Of a stretch of 64,000 nt of DNA, positions 1-11,830 are shown piece by piece. The stretch is from Anastatus disparis (taxonomy: Eukaryota; Arthropoda; Insecta; Hymenoptera; Eupelmidae), in contig JAFFSR010000221.1 of assembly GCA_017163975.1 (NCBI GenBank), positions 6,076,001 through 6,140,000 on the forward strand. The letters run 5' to 3'. The notes beneath the pieces are model-generated. The model was not told the DNA's origin. It was given only the letters and a program-made list of their open reading frames with translations, and made no database searches. Every line of letters starts with the position of its first letter. Position 1 is the first letter of the stretch. The position numbers were made by a program, and so were the translations under genes.

Positions 1-43
1 GCCATAAAATGGTAGAAAAAGCGTTTCATTTTCTACCAGGGTA
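1..43. mobile_element. End of a truncated TIR element (CCCTGGTAGAAA family)
   Basis: Bases 30-41 read TTTCTACCAGGG and are followed by TA, exactly like the right end of the element at 9756-10529. The preceding bases (GCCATAAAAT) also resemble the GCCCATAAAATAC found just inside that element's right end. The rest of this copy would lie before the window. Bases 10-37 also form a small stem (TGGTAGAAAA / TTTTCTACCA), so a very short internally deleted copy is possible. It lies in the transporter's downstream intron or 3' flank. Confidence 0.5.
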
Positions 44-615
44 GTTCTGAAATAATTATTAAATTTTATATATTTCTAATACTCAATTCATATACATAAG
101 GAATCGTTAAGCTTTTCCTTCTTTGTTAAGTAATATTTCACGAACTTTTTATTTTTATTATAAAAAACTACTTTAACAATATTCTCCGAATTTGAAATAA
201 GGAGCTTGCATTATTGCTTTTCCATTATTCGAAATAATTATTTATTTCACTAGTTTCAACCACATAGAAACGTAAGTAAGAAAGTTTATATTTTAGGCAA
301 TTCAAATTGTATAAAAGTTTAGCGCTGCCTTTTCACGAGTGCGATAATCGCACTATTCTCACACTGCTTACTCAATGTACTATAAATTGTCAAGCAAGTT
401 ACTTATTACGTTTCCAATATTTATTTTTTGGTGAGTAAGGTAGAAATTTTACCGATCTTTACATTCTCTTAAAGAATCATTACTTTACTAATTGATGTTC
501 AAAAATTGAAATATATAATAATCTTAAAATACACTACTTTAACAGTAAATTTTATAAGAAAATTATTAGTTTACTTATTCAACAGTTTATTCGTACAATT
601 AAAGTAAGTACTTAC
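44..615 (-). other. Transporter intron (partial), AT-rich
   Basis: On the minus strand this follows the 5' splice site GTAAGT (615-610) of the transporter exon. I see no further transporter exon here, so the next one lies beyond the window. The sequence is AT-rich with no other recognisable feature. Confidence 0.6.
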
Positions 616-1029
616 GAGCAAGCCAATATGGACTATCAGGTACCAAAAACATCATAACAAAACATACAATTGGAAAGCTAACATAGATAATTATCCCGAG
701 TCCCCGTCCAACAAATTCATGCGTAATAGTTTGCAATAATAAACCAAAACTTATTGCAGCAATACTTCCGGATGATAAGATTCCTCTTAATCTTGGCTCG
801 CTGATTTCACTTACGTATGTTATAATTGGTGACTGAAGCAGACCAGCTGTTACGCCAATTAATACTAATGCAATGTAGATTACACTCAAGCTCGAGGCGT
901 AGAATAACATTAACCAGGAGAAAATCATTGTAACTGACACTATCATTAGCATTATACGACTACTTAGATATTCACCTAGTATACCGCTGGCTATGCCGCC
1001 TATTGGCATTGTCAAATAATTTATAATAC
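616..1029 (-). CDS. Tret1-like MFS sugar transporter, internal exon
   Basis: This internal exon of 414 bp (138 codons) has phase-1 introns on both sides. The acceptor is TTACAG, ending at 1030, and the donor is GTAAGT from 615. The product is a facilitative sugar transporter of the Major Facilitator Superfamily, nearest to insect trehalose transporters (Tret1-like), expected in the plasma membrane. The exon covers about the second to fifth or sixth membrane helix. It shows a glycine-rich helix (PIGGIASGILG), the family signature YVSEISEPRLRGILSS, and PDSPYWLA, which fits the P-E/D-S-P-x-W-L motif at the start of the cytoplasmic loop. The loop usually reading D-R-x-G-R-K is here GEYLSSR, so the usual GR pair is missing; such divergence occurs among Tret1-like paralogues. 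The open frame runs on past the donor to a chance stop at 599, so 616 is the true exon end. Family certainty is high, exact substrate unknown. Confidence 0.93.
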
Positions 1030-1305
1030 CTGTAATATATTTTTAATTTATCAATTGTTCAAAATTAATTATTAAGATTTAAATTATTGATTGAGCAACA
1101 AAGTTGCGATTTTGAGGTTAGAATGGCAAAAAAAGTACATTTTTGATATTGTTTTTGACAGTCAATGAAAATATTTATCAAAAAAAAATATATTAGTCTT
1201 TTCTAAACTTAGGATTAATGACTTGTTTATTCCAAAATTTTTGTTAACTTTGTAAATGCTGTTATATGTTATGTATCTCAATATAAATTTAGATCTTGTA
1301 CCTAC
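1030..1305 (-). other. Transporter intron, phase 1
   Basis: A 276-bp intron joins the exon ending at 1306 to the one starting at 1029. The donor is GTAGGT (1305-1300) and the acceptor TTACAG (1035-1030). Splicing gives the continuous reading DLVWI-S-IINYLTMPIGG, which matches the W-I-x-S-I/L stretch conserved in Tret1-like proteins. The intron is AT-rich. Confidence 0.8.
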
Positions 1306-1487
1306 TAATCCATACTAAATCTTCCCTGGTAGCAGATATCGTTAAATTTTTGGAACCCAATTCAGCTATTAGCCTTGAGAAAAAACTCGATTGTGTACCG
1401 TAGCCAATTAAGGAAAAATAAAAGGCTACAGCGGCGCAATACTGCGATGCATATCTTCGAAGTTTATAAACTAAAGAATGTTTTCTT
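1306..1487 (-). CDS. Tret1-like MFS sugar transporter, upstream exon
   Basis: This 182-bp exon was found by reading the minus strand upstream of the exon at 616-1029. It starts after the acceptor ATTACAG (AG at 1489-1488), takes one base to finish a split codon, encodes 60 complete codons and ends with one base before the donor GTAGGT. It has no stop. The reading contains RRYASQYCAAVAFYFSLIGY, which fits the first transmembrane helix, then an extracellular stretch with SKNLTISATREDLVWI. The latter matches the 'l-T-i-s-x-x-e-x-x-W-I' segment that precedes helix 2 in Tret1-like transporters. NLT is a possible N-glycosylation site. The first coding exon with the ATG should lie further right; I could not locate it, so it may be short. 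Confidence 0.87.
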
Positions 1488-4400
1488 CTGTAATTGTTCT
1501 TTTTGGCTCTTCTTGAGAAAATGAAATAATATGTTTTTTTTTAATTGAAAATTAATAATTGTATAGACAAAAAATTTTGGAAATATTGCGTCAAAAAATT
1601 TTTTAAAAACTAATTTCTTTCTGAAAATGTTATATTAAGAGATGATAAATACTCACTTATTATAATCTCTTTCAGTTTGAATAAATTGCATTATTTTATA
1701 TTTGATTTAATAACTTCTCTGATATTCAACAAATAATTTTATGCGATACGGACACAATTTTGGATGGAATGCTATCTATTTTACATTAATGAATATAAAT
1801 AAGAAAGTTATATCTATAGAATAATAAAGTTTTTACTTCAAAATTTAAATTTTTGTCTTAATTTTTTTTTTATTTCAAGTCATTTCTTTATCGCACTCGT
1901 TTTTGACTGTAAGTAAAATCCTACCTTCAAAAAGAATAGTTGGTTACGTTTGACATAATTATTGTAATTGTTTGCGCAATGATAACAATTGAAATTTCCC
2001 TTATCTGAAATTACAATTTCTGTATTTTTACTTTCAATTATCTAATAATATACATATATTCTTATATATAAAAACGAAAAATAATAATTTATTTTAGTTG
2101 AATGAATACTTTATAATTAATATATGAATTAAATTGAATTAAAAAATTTCATAAAATCTAATTTTAATTTTGTTTTTGTTACAAAAATATTAAAAATTTT
2201 TAATTATTGTTACAGTGATTTTTCAATAATAATTAATATATCACAAAGAGTATTAATATTTTTTACATTTAATTATAAGATGTACATTATAGTCGTCAAC
2301 AGTAAAATTTTATTGACTCAACTTCAATAGCCACAGTAGCAATAGCAAATAAAAGAATACTTGACTATATTTGTAACTTAATCTAGTTTTTTATAAATGT
2401 AATACAAATAAAATTGTTAAGTCATAATTTAATATTCTTTCTTTCACATGTAACTAAAAAGATTTAAAAAATCTAAAGAAGCAAAAGGTACATTTGGAAA
2501 AAAAAATACACGAAAAAAGCTTAACAACGAAAAGCAATGTTAAAAAAAATATTTTAAATGGATAAAAAAAGAACACATCAAAGAGAATACAAAAGACTTG
2601 GAAGTGTTTGTATTAAGGGAAAAAAAAGAACAAAATAAAAGAATACGTGAACTGGCGCATACGACTGTTTGAATGGTAAAACGAAGCAGCAAACGTTGGC
2701 AAAAGTTTTTCCGAAAAAAAAAAGAAACGCAAGGTAAAGCTATTGGATGAAGTTCGGAAGTTGTTCTAGAAGCGTTAGATCGTCGCGATTAAAAAGAAGT
2801 ACCACGACGATGTCCGCACTCAAACTCTTAATGCTTGCACGTTTTCTTTTTCTACTGGTACTAACTTGAGTCATTCCCAGGGAAAATGTATATACGAGCG
2901 AAACTCGTAGAATTTAGAAAAAAAGAAAGAAAGAAATTCGGTGCACAAAAGACTGTACGCGTACAATTATAGCTACCGAAATGTTACCTTCCAACATCAA
3001 TTACTTGCTCTATTGACATTTATCGGTCTCTCGAAGCGAATAGATATAGATAAAACGGATTTGTTAAATCGACCCTTTTTTGGCTGATTTTAATGGAGGG
3101 GAGCGTGGGTGGTTTGAATTTCTTTTCATTGTTTTATTTTTTTCTTTGGGCACTGAAATTAAATGGGGCTTGAGTTACAGTATTGCGATTTAAAAGAGGG
3201 TTTTACAAGATACAACGTTTATAATTGTTTTATTCTAAAACAAGTTACAATATATTATCTTTGTATTTTTTGTTTTGATAATTACGCAGTTAATATAATA
3301 ATTTTTAAGTACATTTTTTACTCAACTAATTACCATTTTGTAAATAACATGTTGTTTTGTAACTCATTCAAAATTTATTTATGATGTGGTTATTAAACAA
3401 TTTTCACTTTTTTAAATTATTCCTGCTGTTTTTTAGTTTACGTAATTATAGGAAATACCGAGTACAATCAATAACTTATTTTAAAAATTTTCATGTAAAA
3501 CATTCATTATACGAAGAAGTTAAGCTCATATTCATAATACTGGTAGAGAAAATATACTTAATAAATTTGATAAAAATTTTTTAAATAAATAAAGTGATTT
3601 ATAATAATTAATTCGTTAAATTTACAATGAAAATTTTAATTGAATGTTAAATTGAAAAAGGAATAAATTCAATTTATCTTAATAAGTAGTAACGTTAAAC
3701 GAAATGTAATACACCCACATTCTTAAAGTGATCGACCAAATCCTTGTTAGCAATCAAAAATCCCTTTTAATGTTTTTAAATTGCTTGAAGTATGAGTTGC
3801 AAATATTTTACGACCAAAATCAAATAAAATATATTATGCTAAAATTATTCAAAATAAGTAAATGAAGCTAAAATTTTCAAAATTACTTTCAATTACACGT
3901 CATTAAATAAATATTTATTTTCTTAAAAAAATAGCGTTCAAATAGTCTACTTCCAATTATTCTGATTGTCAGGTGAGCTAAGCTTTTTCATCTCAAAAAA
4001 TAATGTCAGGTCATAGTTATAGAAAAAGAAGATGCGCGACTTCAATATCTTTTTTTCTATATCGACCAGCACTTATTCTCATAGTCAATATGACAAGGAT
4101 TTTTCTTTTATACTCTTTCCATTAGAATTTCGTGGATATTTCAAGTTAATACAGGAAAGAAATTTATGGAAATCATCATGACAAGTAAATTTTTCGAATA
4201 AAATAATGTTTAAACACTGAAAATTAAAAATGAAAGAAATCTTATGTTTCATGGAAATCTTAAAATATCGAAAAGAATTTTTTTGAAGTATAAAACAAAT
4301 GTATGAATTTAATTATAAATAAATTAAAATTTAATTAAAAATTTTATTGAAAACTTTTGTTTACTTGTTATAAGATGATGTTATCATCAAATGGTTTGTT

Positions 4401-4869
4401 TAAATTCTTGATTACAAGAAAGAAATATTTATAAAATAAAAAGTATGATTCATTTATACATGATTTATAAATTGAGACTTTAGATCTGATAAGCTGTGAG
4501 ATTTACACATAAAGTTGAAGTTTTACAAATTATTTAATTTTAATTAAAAATCTTTGGAATATATATTTCTAAATTACTTTTTTAGATAAAATAAAAGATT
4601 AGCACTGACCGATATTTTGAAAAATTTCGAAATAAATTTTAAGAAATTGCAGTGCTGGTTATACGCGTGACCTCAATTTTCATTACCTGGTGAAAAATTA
4701 ATAATGATGCTATTCAAAAACAAATTACAAATAAATATATTGATTAATTACATAACGCTTATTATTATCCCTTAATCTTTCATTTATATTTTTCACGACT
4801 TCTTTTACAATTAACATTTTATTAAAACCTTTAAAATTCATCTAATTCCTTAAAATTTTGAAATTGTAG
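1488..4869. other. Non-coding stretch with one complex island
   Basis: Mostly AT-rich sequence with no recognisable gene. A less AT-rich island at about 2640-2900 contains CG-rich words and ends in purine runs (GAAAGAAAG). It lies 5' of the transporter and could hold its first non-coding exon or promoter, but nothing in the sequence proves this. The short open frames near 3163-3584 are low-complexity and look like chance. A weak inverted pair AGCACTG/CAGTGCT sits near 4601-4657. Confidence 0.5.
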
Positions 4870-5045
4870 GAACTCATTCATTGGCGCAGCGAAGCCGCTC
4901 CAAGTTAACGATCAGTTAAGCGATCGCAGAAATATGGAATGCCAGGCACGTACTAATGCTCTCTACGAGAGGATTACCGTTATGGAATCTATATGGCGAT
5001 TGTACTTTGGAAAAAAGAAGAGGAAGGAAATGAGGAATGTGCAAA
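4870..5045 (+). CDS. Possible unidentified internal exon
   Basis: I do not recognise this product. The segment stands out as far less AT-rich than its surroundings. It starts after an acceptor-like AATTGTAG (AG at 4868-4869) and ends before a consensus donor GTATGT (5046-5051). One frame is open throughout for 58 codons, starting FIGAAKPLQVNDQLSDRR after two residues and later reading YERITVMESIWRLYFGKKKR before a basic stretch. The flanking introns would be phase 2 upstream and phase 1 downstream. The other two plus-strand frames have stops. No known domain is evident. It could be a coding exon of an unseen plus-strand gene, a non-coding RNA exon, or chance. Retained as a low-confidence call because both splice sites and an open frame coincide with a composition island. 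Confidence 0.28.
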
Positions 5046-5281
5046 GTATGTTTATACAGATCAAAATTTAACGAAGCGTTTTAATACATATACATATTTA
5101 GATCATTAATTTTATTAATAGCTGCAAAGTATTGAATTATATCTTTATTTATTTCATTTTCATAATTTATTAAATTCTTCATTTCAATTTACTAGAAATT
5201 ATTGATTTTAATTCTTATTTAATTCTCATCTTGTTATATTTTATTTTCTATTTTAATTTTTTTCTCAATATATTTGTAGAA
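5046..5281. other. AT-rich spacer
   Basis: AT-rich sequence between the possible exon and the palindromic MITE. Nothing recognisable. Confidence 0.5.
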
Positions 5282-5494
5282 TTAAGGCGACTACGGAAGT
5301 TCGGTTCGATTTCATTTTGTAGTTTACAAATTACTCTTTCAGTTTCTAAAATTTTTTGAATTTTTTAATTTTCCACCATTTATTATAATCCGTAGAATGG
5401 TGGAAAATTAAAAAATCTGAAAAATTTTACATATTGAAAGAGTAATTTGTAAACTCAAAAATAAAACCTAACCTAAAATCCGAAGTCGCCTTAA
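5282..5494. mobile_element. Palindromic TTAA-flanked MITE, copy 1
   Basis: This 213-bp element (TTAA included) begins TTAAGGCGACTACGG and ends CCGAAGTCGCCTTAA. Its two arms of about 100 bp are inverted copies: both contain AGTTTACAAATTACTCTTTC and TTTTCCACCATT or their complements. They meet at a short loop around TTATAATCCGTAG. The whole unit would fold into one long hairpin. The TTAA flanks are the usual target duplication of piggyBac-type elements and also of Kolobok; the termini do not settle which. It has no coding capacity and so would need a transposase from elsewhere. Copy 2 at 18279-18491 differs at only two positions. Confidence 0.88.
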
Positions 5495-6044
5495 GATAAT
5501 ATTTTTATATTAAAAACGAGTACATATGAAACAAAATAGCATTGTATGTTTACAAAGTTTCGATCAACTCATATTTTTACCCTTTGACATAGTGTAAATG
5601 ATAGCAAAGTTCGATCAACGAACTATTCGTATCAATGTTTACTTTGGTTACTTTACTAGTTACACATAAGTAAAATTTAATCTAAGAGAAGTTAACATTT
5701 TAAATCAATTGGCGTTTTAAAAACTTTGCATCAAATAAATTGTTTAATTATTTTCACGGAGTTAATGCCTTCACTATAAATATTTTGTATTCATCACTTT
5801 TAGATGTTAAATAGTTACTCGTTTAAATTTTTACAATAATAAATTTTTCTATTTGATAAAAAAAAATTTTTAAGAAATATAATATATTCTTTATCGAATA
5901 AATATCTTAATGAAGTTAATAGTTCATTAAATATAATATAAAATTTGAAAACTGTGCTCTTAATAATTGTATTTTTCACAATACTTCTAATACATAAAAA
6001 AAAAAAAACTATAGAAATCATATTTTACATCAGTGATTTAAAAA
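5495..6044. other. AT-rich spacer
   Basis: AT-rich sequence with homopolymer runs and no support for a gene. The minus-strand frame at 5815-6021 is low-complexity F/I/K-rich translation of AT-rich DNA. Confidence 0.5.
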
Positions 6045-6248
6045 TTTTTTTATTTTTATTTAGCGTTGCTGAATTTATGCTATCATTTGCGATGCTAATT
6101 AGCGACGGAGGTCGTTAATCTGTTTTTGAACAAAGCACATGTAATGTACAGTGGTGTTTTCATCAATCGGCCGCTGAGAGCGGGATTCGAACTCGGGACC
6201 TCGAGATTACGGATCCATCACTCTACCGACTGAGCCACTAACGACCTC
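6045..6248 (-). mobile_element. tRNA-Thr-like SINE, copy A
   Basis: The tRNA-related head is at the right (reading leftward from GAGGTCGTTAGTGGCTCAG) and an A-rich tail lies at 6045-6060. On the minus strand it shows an A-box-like GTGGCTCAGTCGG and a B-box-like GAGTTCGAATCCCG, the two internal RNA polymerase III promoter elements. The anticodon loop is TCCGTAA where other copies have TTCGTAA (CGT, threonine). The body after the head is shared by all copies: CACTGTACATTACATGTGC, then GCTAATTAGCATCGC. It carries a three-base insertion just after the head that copy F shares in similar form. No clear target-site duplication. Confidence 0.88.
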
Positions 6249-9200
6249 TTCTAACAATTTTACTTTTACTATATATTTAATTCTTATTACATTAATTATA
6301 ATCATTTTATTTTTCATATCAATTCTTATAAAATGTAAAAATGACAAAGAAAATCATTTGTAATATAAAAAAATGAAAAAAATGTCTACATGTAAAAATG
6401 ACCAAAAAAATTATTTGCAAAATTAAAAAATAAACTCTTATATTTATTTAATGTTGAAGCAATTAAAATTGCACGCCACTCTGTGTAAAGTTGCCAAAAA
6501 ATCGCACTGCTGCAGGCCACAAAATAAAAATTATATAGATATAAAAGAGCACAAGCAGACAGCCAGCCATTCATTTTGTTTATTTATTATAATTAATTTT
6601 TTAACCTAGGGGAAACAGAAAGCCTTCGTGTTCATAGCAAGATATTAATATAAACCTAAGCTTACAAACGTAAACTTAATTTTAAATCAAAAAACATTTA
6701 AGTGCAAACACTGTTGTAGCATCAATTATTCTTTTAAACATGGAACCGCTACTATAACAAAATTTTCCTTTTTTTAAAAATTATGAATAAGACAAAAATT
6801 TTTTTTCATATATGTATTTATAATCATGAAAACATGATGAAAAGAATAATCATCGTTTGTATTTATTAATAAATAGACAGTTTCAGTATAGTGTATGCTG
6901 ATGGCTATTTAGAGACGTCGACAAGAGAAAGTTGGGTTCAATAAGTTAGAAGTGCAACTTAAGCGATTTATCTTTGACGTTCGTCTCTCTTCTGTTACCA
7001 TACTACACTGGCTTGGGCAGAGCACGCGCAACAGTGGCGAAAGCAAAGCAGCAGTAGCAGCAACTATAGAAGACCTGAGTAAACTCTGACAGGGTAGCCA
7101 ATTCCATTAATTAAGTTAATTAACTTGAGACAGGTAACACGCTACTTCTATGAGCAGAGAGTAAACTCTAATGTAGCTATACTGTATGCTGCTATTGCTC
7201 TCCAGTTGATATTTAGCTAGCAAAATCTACGCTAGCTATTTTATTATCGAGTCAATGTCTTGTTTCTGGCAAAAAGACTTTTAAATGATCTTGCTAAATG
7301 TTATTAACATGAAACTCGACTCTGTAATTGTAAGAAAATCACTTTGAATAGTAATATCTGTAAAACTTGAACCAGCAAAAAATTTAATGAAAATGTAACG
7401 ACGTTTATTAGTTCTATAATGCATTTAGCAAGAATTCATAGAATTCGTTACGATAAAACCAAATAGGTTCAAAATAAAGATGCTCTAGTATTTTCTTAAA
7501 GGTAAATAAGTTTTAACTGATAACCATTATGTAATTCAATATCAATTATGAAATGCAAAAATATATTTATACACTTAAGCAATGTTATCTTCATCAATAG
7601 CATTGTTAAAATTTTTCACAGCAACTACTTGTATTGCTTTTTAAATTTTTTTAATAATTTGGTGCACGTAATGAGATTCACATTCTTAGAATCGTTGCTG
7701 CAGTTCAAAATCTTTTTCCTTTACTTTTACCTTCTAAAACTACTGCAATTTTGGTTCTAGAACAAGGGAAAAATGAAGTAAATGACGGTAGTAGATGTAT
7801 GTCAAAATTGAAGAATTTTACGATTGTAAGTAAGCAAAATGAACTAATCAATAGTCGCTGAAAACAGTTCAAAAGTAAAAGTAGGAAAAATAAAAAAGTT
7901 TGAGTCGATTCAAGTTTTTATTTGATGCGATTCCGAAAAGAAAATAATTAGTATTAAAGATCTTATTCAGTCAAGTCGATTTTCATACTAAATGAAATTC
8001 ATAACTGCTCTTCATAAGCTATTTTAAAAATTTTAACAAATTAATTAAATCGATTAAATTTTAATCGTGTATTTATATTTTATTAATATGTACAATTAAT
8101 AATACGAGTAAGAAACCTATAAACAAAATTAATATTATTTAGAATAAAAAGTCAATTTCAAACTATAAAAATTATAATATATACATTGCTTATTTTTTAC
8201 TTTATTTCTAAACATTCTCTTCCTTTTATCGTTTTAATTATGATAATTAGATTTAAGTTTGTTATAATTCTTTGAATTTCATTATGAATTAATAAATTTT
8301 CATGTTAAAATTTAAGAACTCTTTAATTTCTCATTCAATTTTATGATTATTTTATAAAAGCTCATAACTAAAATTTAATTTCTATTTCTATTGTAGTTGA
8401 AATCATTCGCAAGGTATAAGAGGATAAAGCTGTTTTGAGCTGAATTTGCAATTTGCCCACACGTACATGAAACTACATTAAATATTTATAATGACTAGTA
8501 TAAATTATTGTATTAGAAGGTAACCGTATAAACAAAGTTGAAATTTCGGTGAAAAGTAGTTGTATAATTTATACAAAAATGTTAGTTTGCAAACTTTACT
8601 TCTTTAAAAGCTTTATTATATTTCTATTGTTAAATATTTTTATTTGGACCATTAAAAATATCTGATTTTGTAATTTGAGCTAGAACTTTAGAAGTGACTA
8701 TGAAATACATTTTCAATGTTTAGTAGTTGAAACATTACACAGAAAAATTCATTGCAAGTAAAAAAAAAATAAATGAAAATTGTTGATCAATAGAACTGTT
8801 AGATAAATTATTATAGCTACGTGTTTCTAAGCTTTTTTTGTGTTATTTTATTTAAAATCATGAATAATAATGGGAAAGCTTGAAATTTTCTTTAAAAGTT
8901 ATTAAAAAGATAAAAATTTTATCAATGCTAATATTTTTATTATTTATTCTCGATGTGAACAAAAAAATGAAAATTAGTTAAACAATATTTTCTCATGTTA
9001 AGCTATTACTTTAGAAATATTAAAAAATATTTCCAAGATTTAACTTTGTAGAGATCTATTCATCATTCTTTACAATAGTACACTATTTCGCGTTACAAGT
9101 GGTAATATTCAATTTAGATTCAACTTCGTAGAAAGTGCATCTCTTACAGCATCCCAAAAGCGCACTTTCGTCCACAATTTCTTTCGCATTTAAGGAGCCG

Positions 9201-9755
9201 TTTTAACACAAGTGAAATCTCATGTTCGCGAATGTGAAACGCGCCGAGATATCATATTTTTTCTCGCGAGGGGTTATAATATCGTACGTATTAAATTTCT
9301 CTCTTTCTCGCTCTTTCAACAAGGAAACAAAAAAAAAAGAAGAAGGAGAGAAAAGGGAACAAGAATATCGAAGTTAGGATTCACCCTGGGAATTAGCTGT
9401 CTTGAATGTTTGCTGTGGCAGGGAGTCAAGTCCCCGTAGGCGTTTCCTGTGCTTTCTCGTACAAGTTCTATGACTATATACACGTAGAAATGTTTTCTAA
9501 AAGGCTAGCAGTCGTTTTCGCTTGCTTCTCTCTTTCTTCCTTAATTGCCCCGAGGAATCAAAAGAAAGAAAAGGGACGCCTGATTTCTCAAAGTCCGCGA
9601 AACTTTGACTGATGGAAAAGACGGATTGAGTTCTTTTGAATCTAACGAAATACGTAACCCTAGTCCATCTGTCTTTAACTGCGTCTAACTTAGCAATTTT
9701 TTAGGCATTTAAGTAAAAAGAGCAAAGTTAGGAAATTGTAATATAAATGAATCTA
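6249..9755. other. Non-coding stretch with two complex islands
   Basis: Mostly AT-rich. The island at about 6890-7260 includes GCACGCGCAACAGTGG and AGCAGCAGTAGCAGC. The island at about 9120-9640 includes CG-rich words and purine runs. The open frames within the second (9212-9439 and 9406-9612) match nothing I know. These islands resemble regulatory DNA or untranslated exons, but there is no direct evidence. Confidence 0.4.
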
Positions 9756-10529
9756 CCCTGGTAGAAAATTAAGATAAGATATGCCAGATAACTAACTGTT
9801 GGCTATATCTCGTCGCACGCAGTCGCGATAATACCGATAAATACAGATAATATAAAGATTACAAGTTAAAAAATATAATCACTAAAATATTAAAATTTTT
9901 TCTTCTGATTCGAAATAAATTATAAATTTTTAACAACATATGGTTGTAAATATTTGCAATTAAAATCGTTTATAAAGCAATCTGATAAAACGCCGCGAGG
10001 CACCTGTTTGAAACGTAAAATATATCCTATAGTTTGAATACTGATGTGTGCGCGCATCCTACGCTTCGTCTCAAAGCATCTACTTCACACTATATCATAT
10101 TACTACAACTAAAAATTAAAGATATATACTTATTGTAATACAACTTTTCTGTTCTTATTGTATAACAATTTTTTCGAACATATACTATTTATGAATAAAA
10201 TACCAGAAACATAGTCTACACATATAAACTTATGAATACACGTAAAAAACAACACGACTCACACACCTTAACATACCCTACTAAAATTGTGTTGTTTACA
10301 AACGCACGTAAAATCGACTTTTCTTTCCTTGTTGACAGAAACAGGGACAGCCTTCCTTCCACTCTGCGTTCCTGCTGCTCACCCACTTATATTTTAGAAT
10401 AATACACACATTTCCGAACGATTTCGTTAAAGTAATGGAGGTTTATCGCGATATCTAAAAGCATATGATCGCTACTGCCCATAAAATACGGGATGATATA
10501 CTGAAAATATGCTCAACTTTCTACCAGGG
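9756..10529. mobile_element. Non-autonomous TIR element, CCCTGGTAGAAA termini
   Basis: The left end is CCCTGGTAGAAA and the right end its exact complement TTTCTACCAGGG; each is flanked by TA (9754-9755 and 10530-10531). That fits a TA target-site duplication as in Tc1/mariner-type elements. The 774-bp interior has no substantial open frame, so any copy like this would be non-autonomous. It is internally mixed: AT-rich centre, more complex subterminal parts at 9790-9840 and 10000-10090. The window starts with what appears to be the right end of a second copy. Superfamily assignment is inference from the TA flanks. Confidence 0.65.
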
Positions 10530-11582
10530 TATATCATAAATTTATAAACTTTTTAATAAAGCTTTATTTTGAAATTATAATTAAACAACAACTGTATAGA
10601 TGAATAATCTTAATTATTCAATCCTAATTAGATGTACATTCATCATTTTATTATAAAATGACAAATGCTATTTACAAATGTAATAGAATTTTAAATGATG
10701 AAACATCAGAGGAGAAATTTTCAAAGACATTCTATTAATTTTATATTGCCTAAGAAAATATACCAAGATACAAAATCTCGATTGCAATTAAATAAATATA
10801 TATATATATAATTCTATATACACAAAATTTTCAATGATGGGAAAAAGTTATGATGAATCTCAATTTTAAATTAAATTTAAATACAGCAGTTATGATCTGT
10901 GTACACGAGTATCTATTATTTAATATCCAATTTGTGTTGAAAGAATAAGTTAACAAAGAAAATAAAATAGTCAAGGGGGAGTTGAAAAATAACAGAGATC
11001 AGAGGTAAGGACAATGGAGTCTTTGAAGTCTTTTAATCGAATCGATCTTGAATTCTTTGGAAACGCGACCGGTCTAATTAGCCGTAGCCTCACCAAAGTA
11101 AAATACTCTCCAGCTTCTCATTTCTTTTCGTTCTCATTAATTCTATTGCTATCTTTGATTCTTAAAGCTCAGTCTGTTAGATTTTCATCGTTAAAATATG
11201 AAAGAAGAATGAGATGTGTACATAGATTTTCGAATAAATCAAGGATATAAGCGAGGGCTTTTAAATAAAAATCGCAGAGATGAGTTAAACACGTGGCATC
11301 GAGAGCTAATTAAGTGGCATCTTATAGGAGACATTGACTTTGCATACACATTGTTTACATAAAATGGCTCGCAAACAAGGTCGCATTTAACTTTGGCATT
11401 ATGGAAGCTTGAATAAAACTTGAATGGGTATGCCTGGGGTAAGGAGGAGAGATGGTAATGTCGAAATCAGTCGTTTAAGCTTCATTGTGTTGCAAATGCG
11501 AACTCGAGTATCCTACGTGAGTTGTTTACGGAAAATACAGAACATTTCACGACCAAAAGCTAAAGGAAGGATGCTCATTTAT
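10530..11582. other. Non-coding, moderately complex
   Basis: AT-rich up to about 10980, with a short (AT)n run near 10795-10810. A more complex island follows at 10980-11560, starting near GAGATCAGAGGTAAGGAC. A 78-codon frame at 11014-11250 there resembles no known protein. No gene can be supported. Confidence 0.4.
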
Positions 11583-11686
11583 ATATACGTACATAAACAT
11601 GTATGTGTATGTGCATGTGCCTGCGCATGTGTGTGTGTGAATGTGCGCGCGTGTGTGTATGTACGTGTGTGCGTCTATGTGTAAAT

Positions 11687-11732
<46 letters not shown>

Positions 11733-11830
11733 ACAAGCGCACACGTGCATGTGTAAATTAGTAAGTGAGTCTGTGTACGTGTGTATATTTAGTAGAATCA
11801 ATGTGTATTATTTGTGTGTGTGTGGTTGTA
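11583..11830. repeat. (GT)n microsatellite, long and interrupted
   Basis: A GT-rich tract whose pure core at 11689-11730 is 21 GT units. It is flanked on both sides by degenerate GT, GTAT and GTGC repeats. The cysteine/valine-rich and histidine/threonine-rich translations of this region are repeat artefacts. Confidence 0.97.

Noticed and set aside
599..615. C-terminal residues after SPYWLA as the end of the transporter
   Set aside because: The frame crosses a consensus GTAAGT donor; the protein family continues for several hundred residues, so this is intron read-through.
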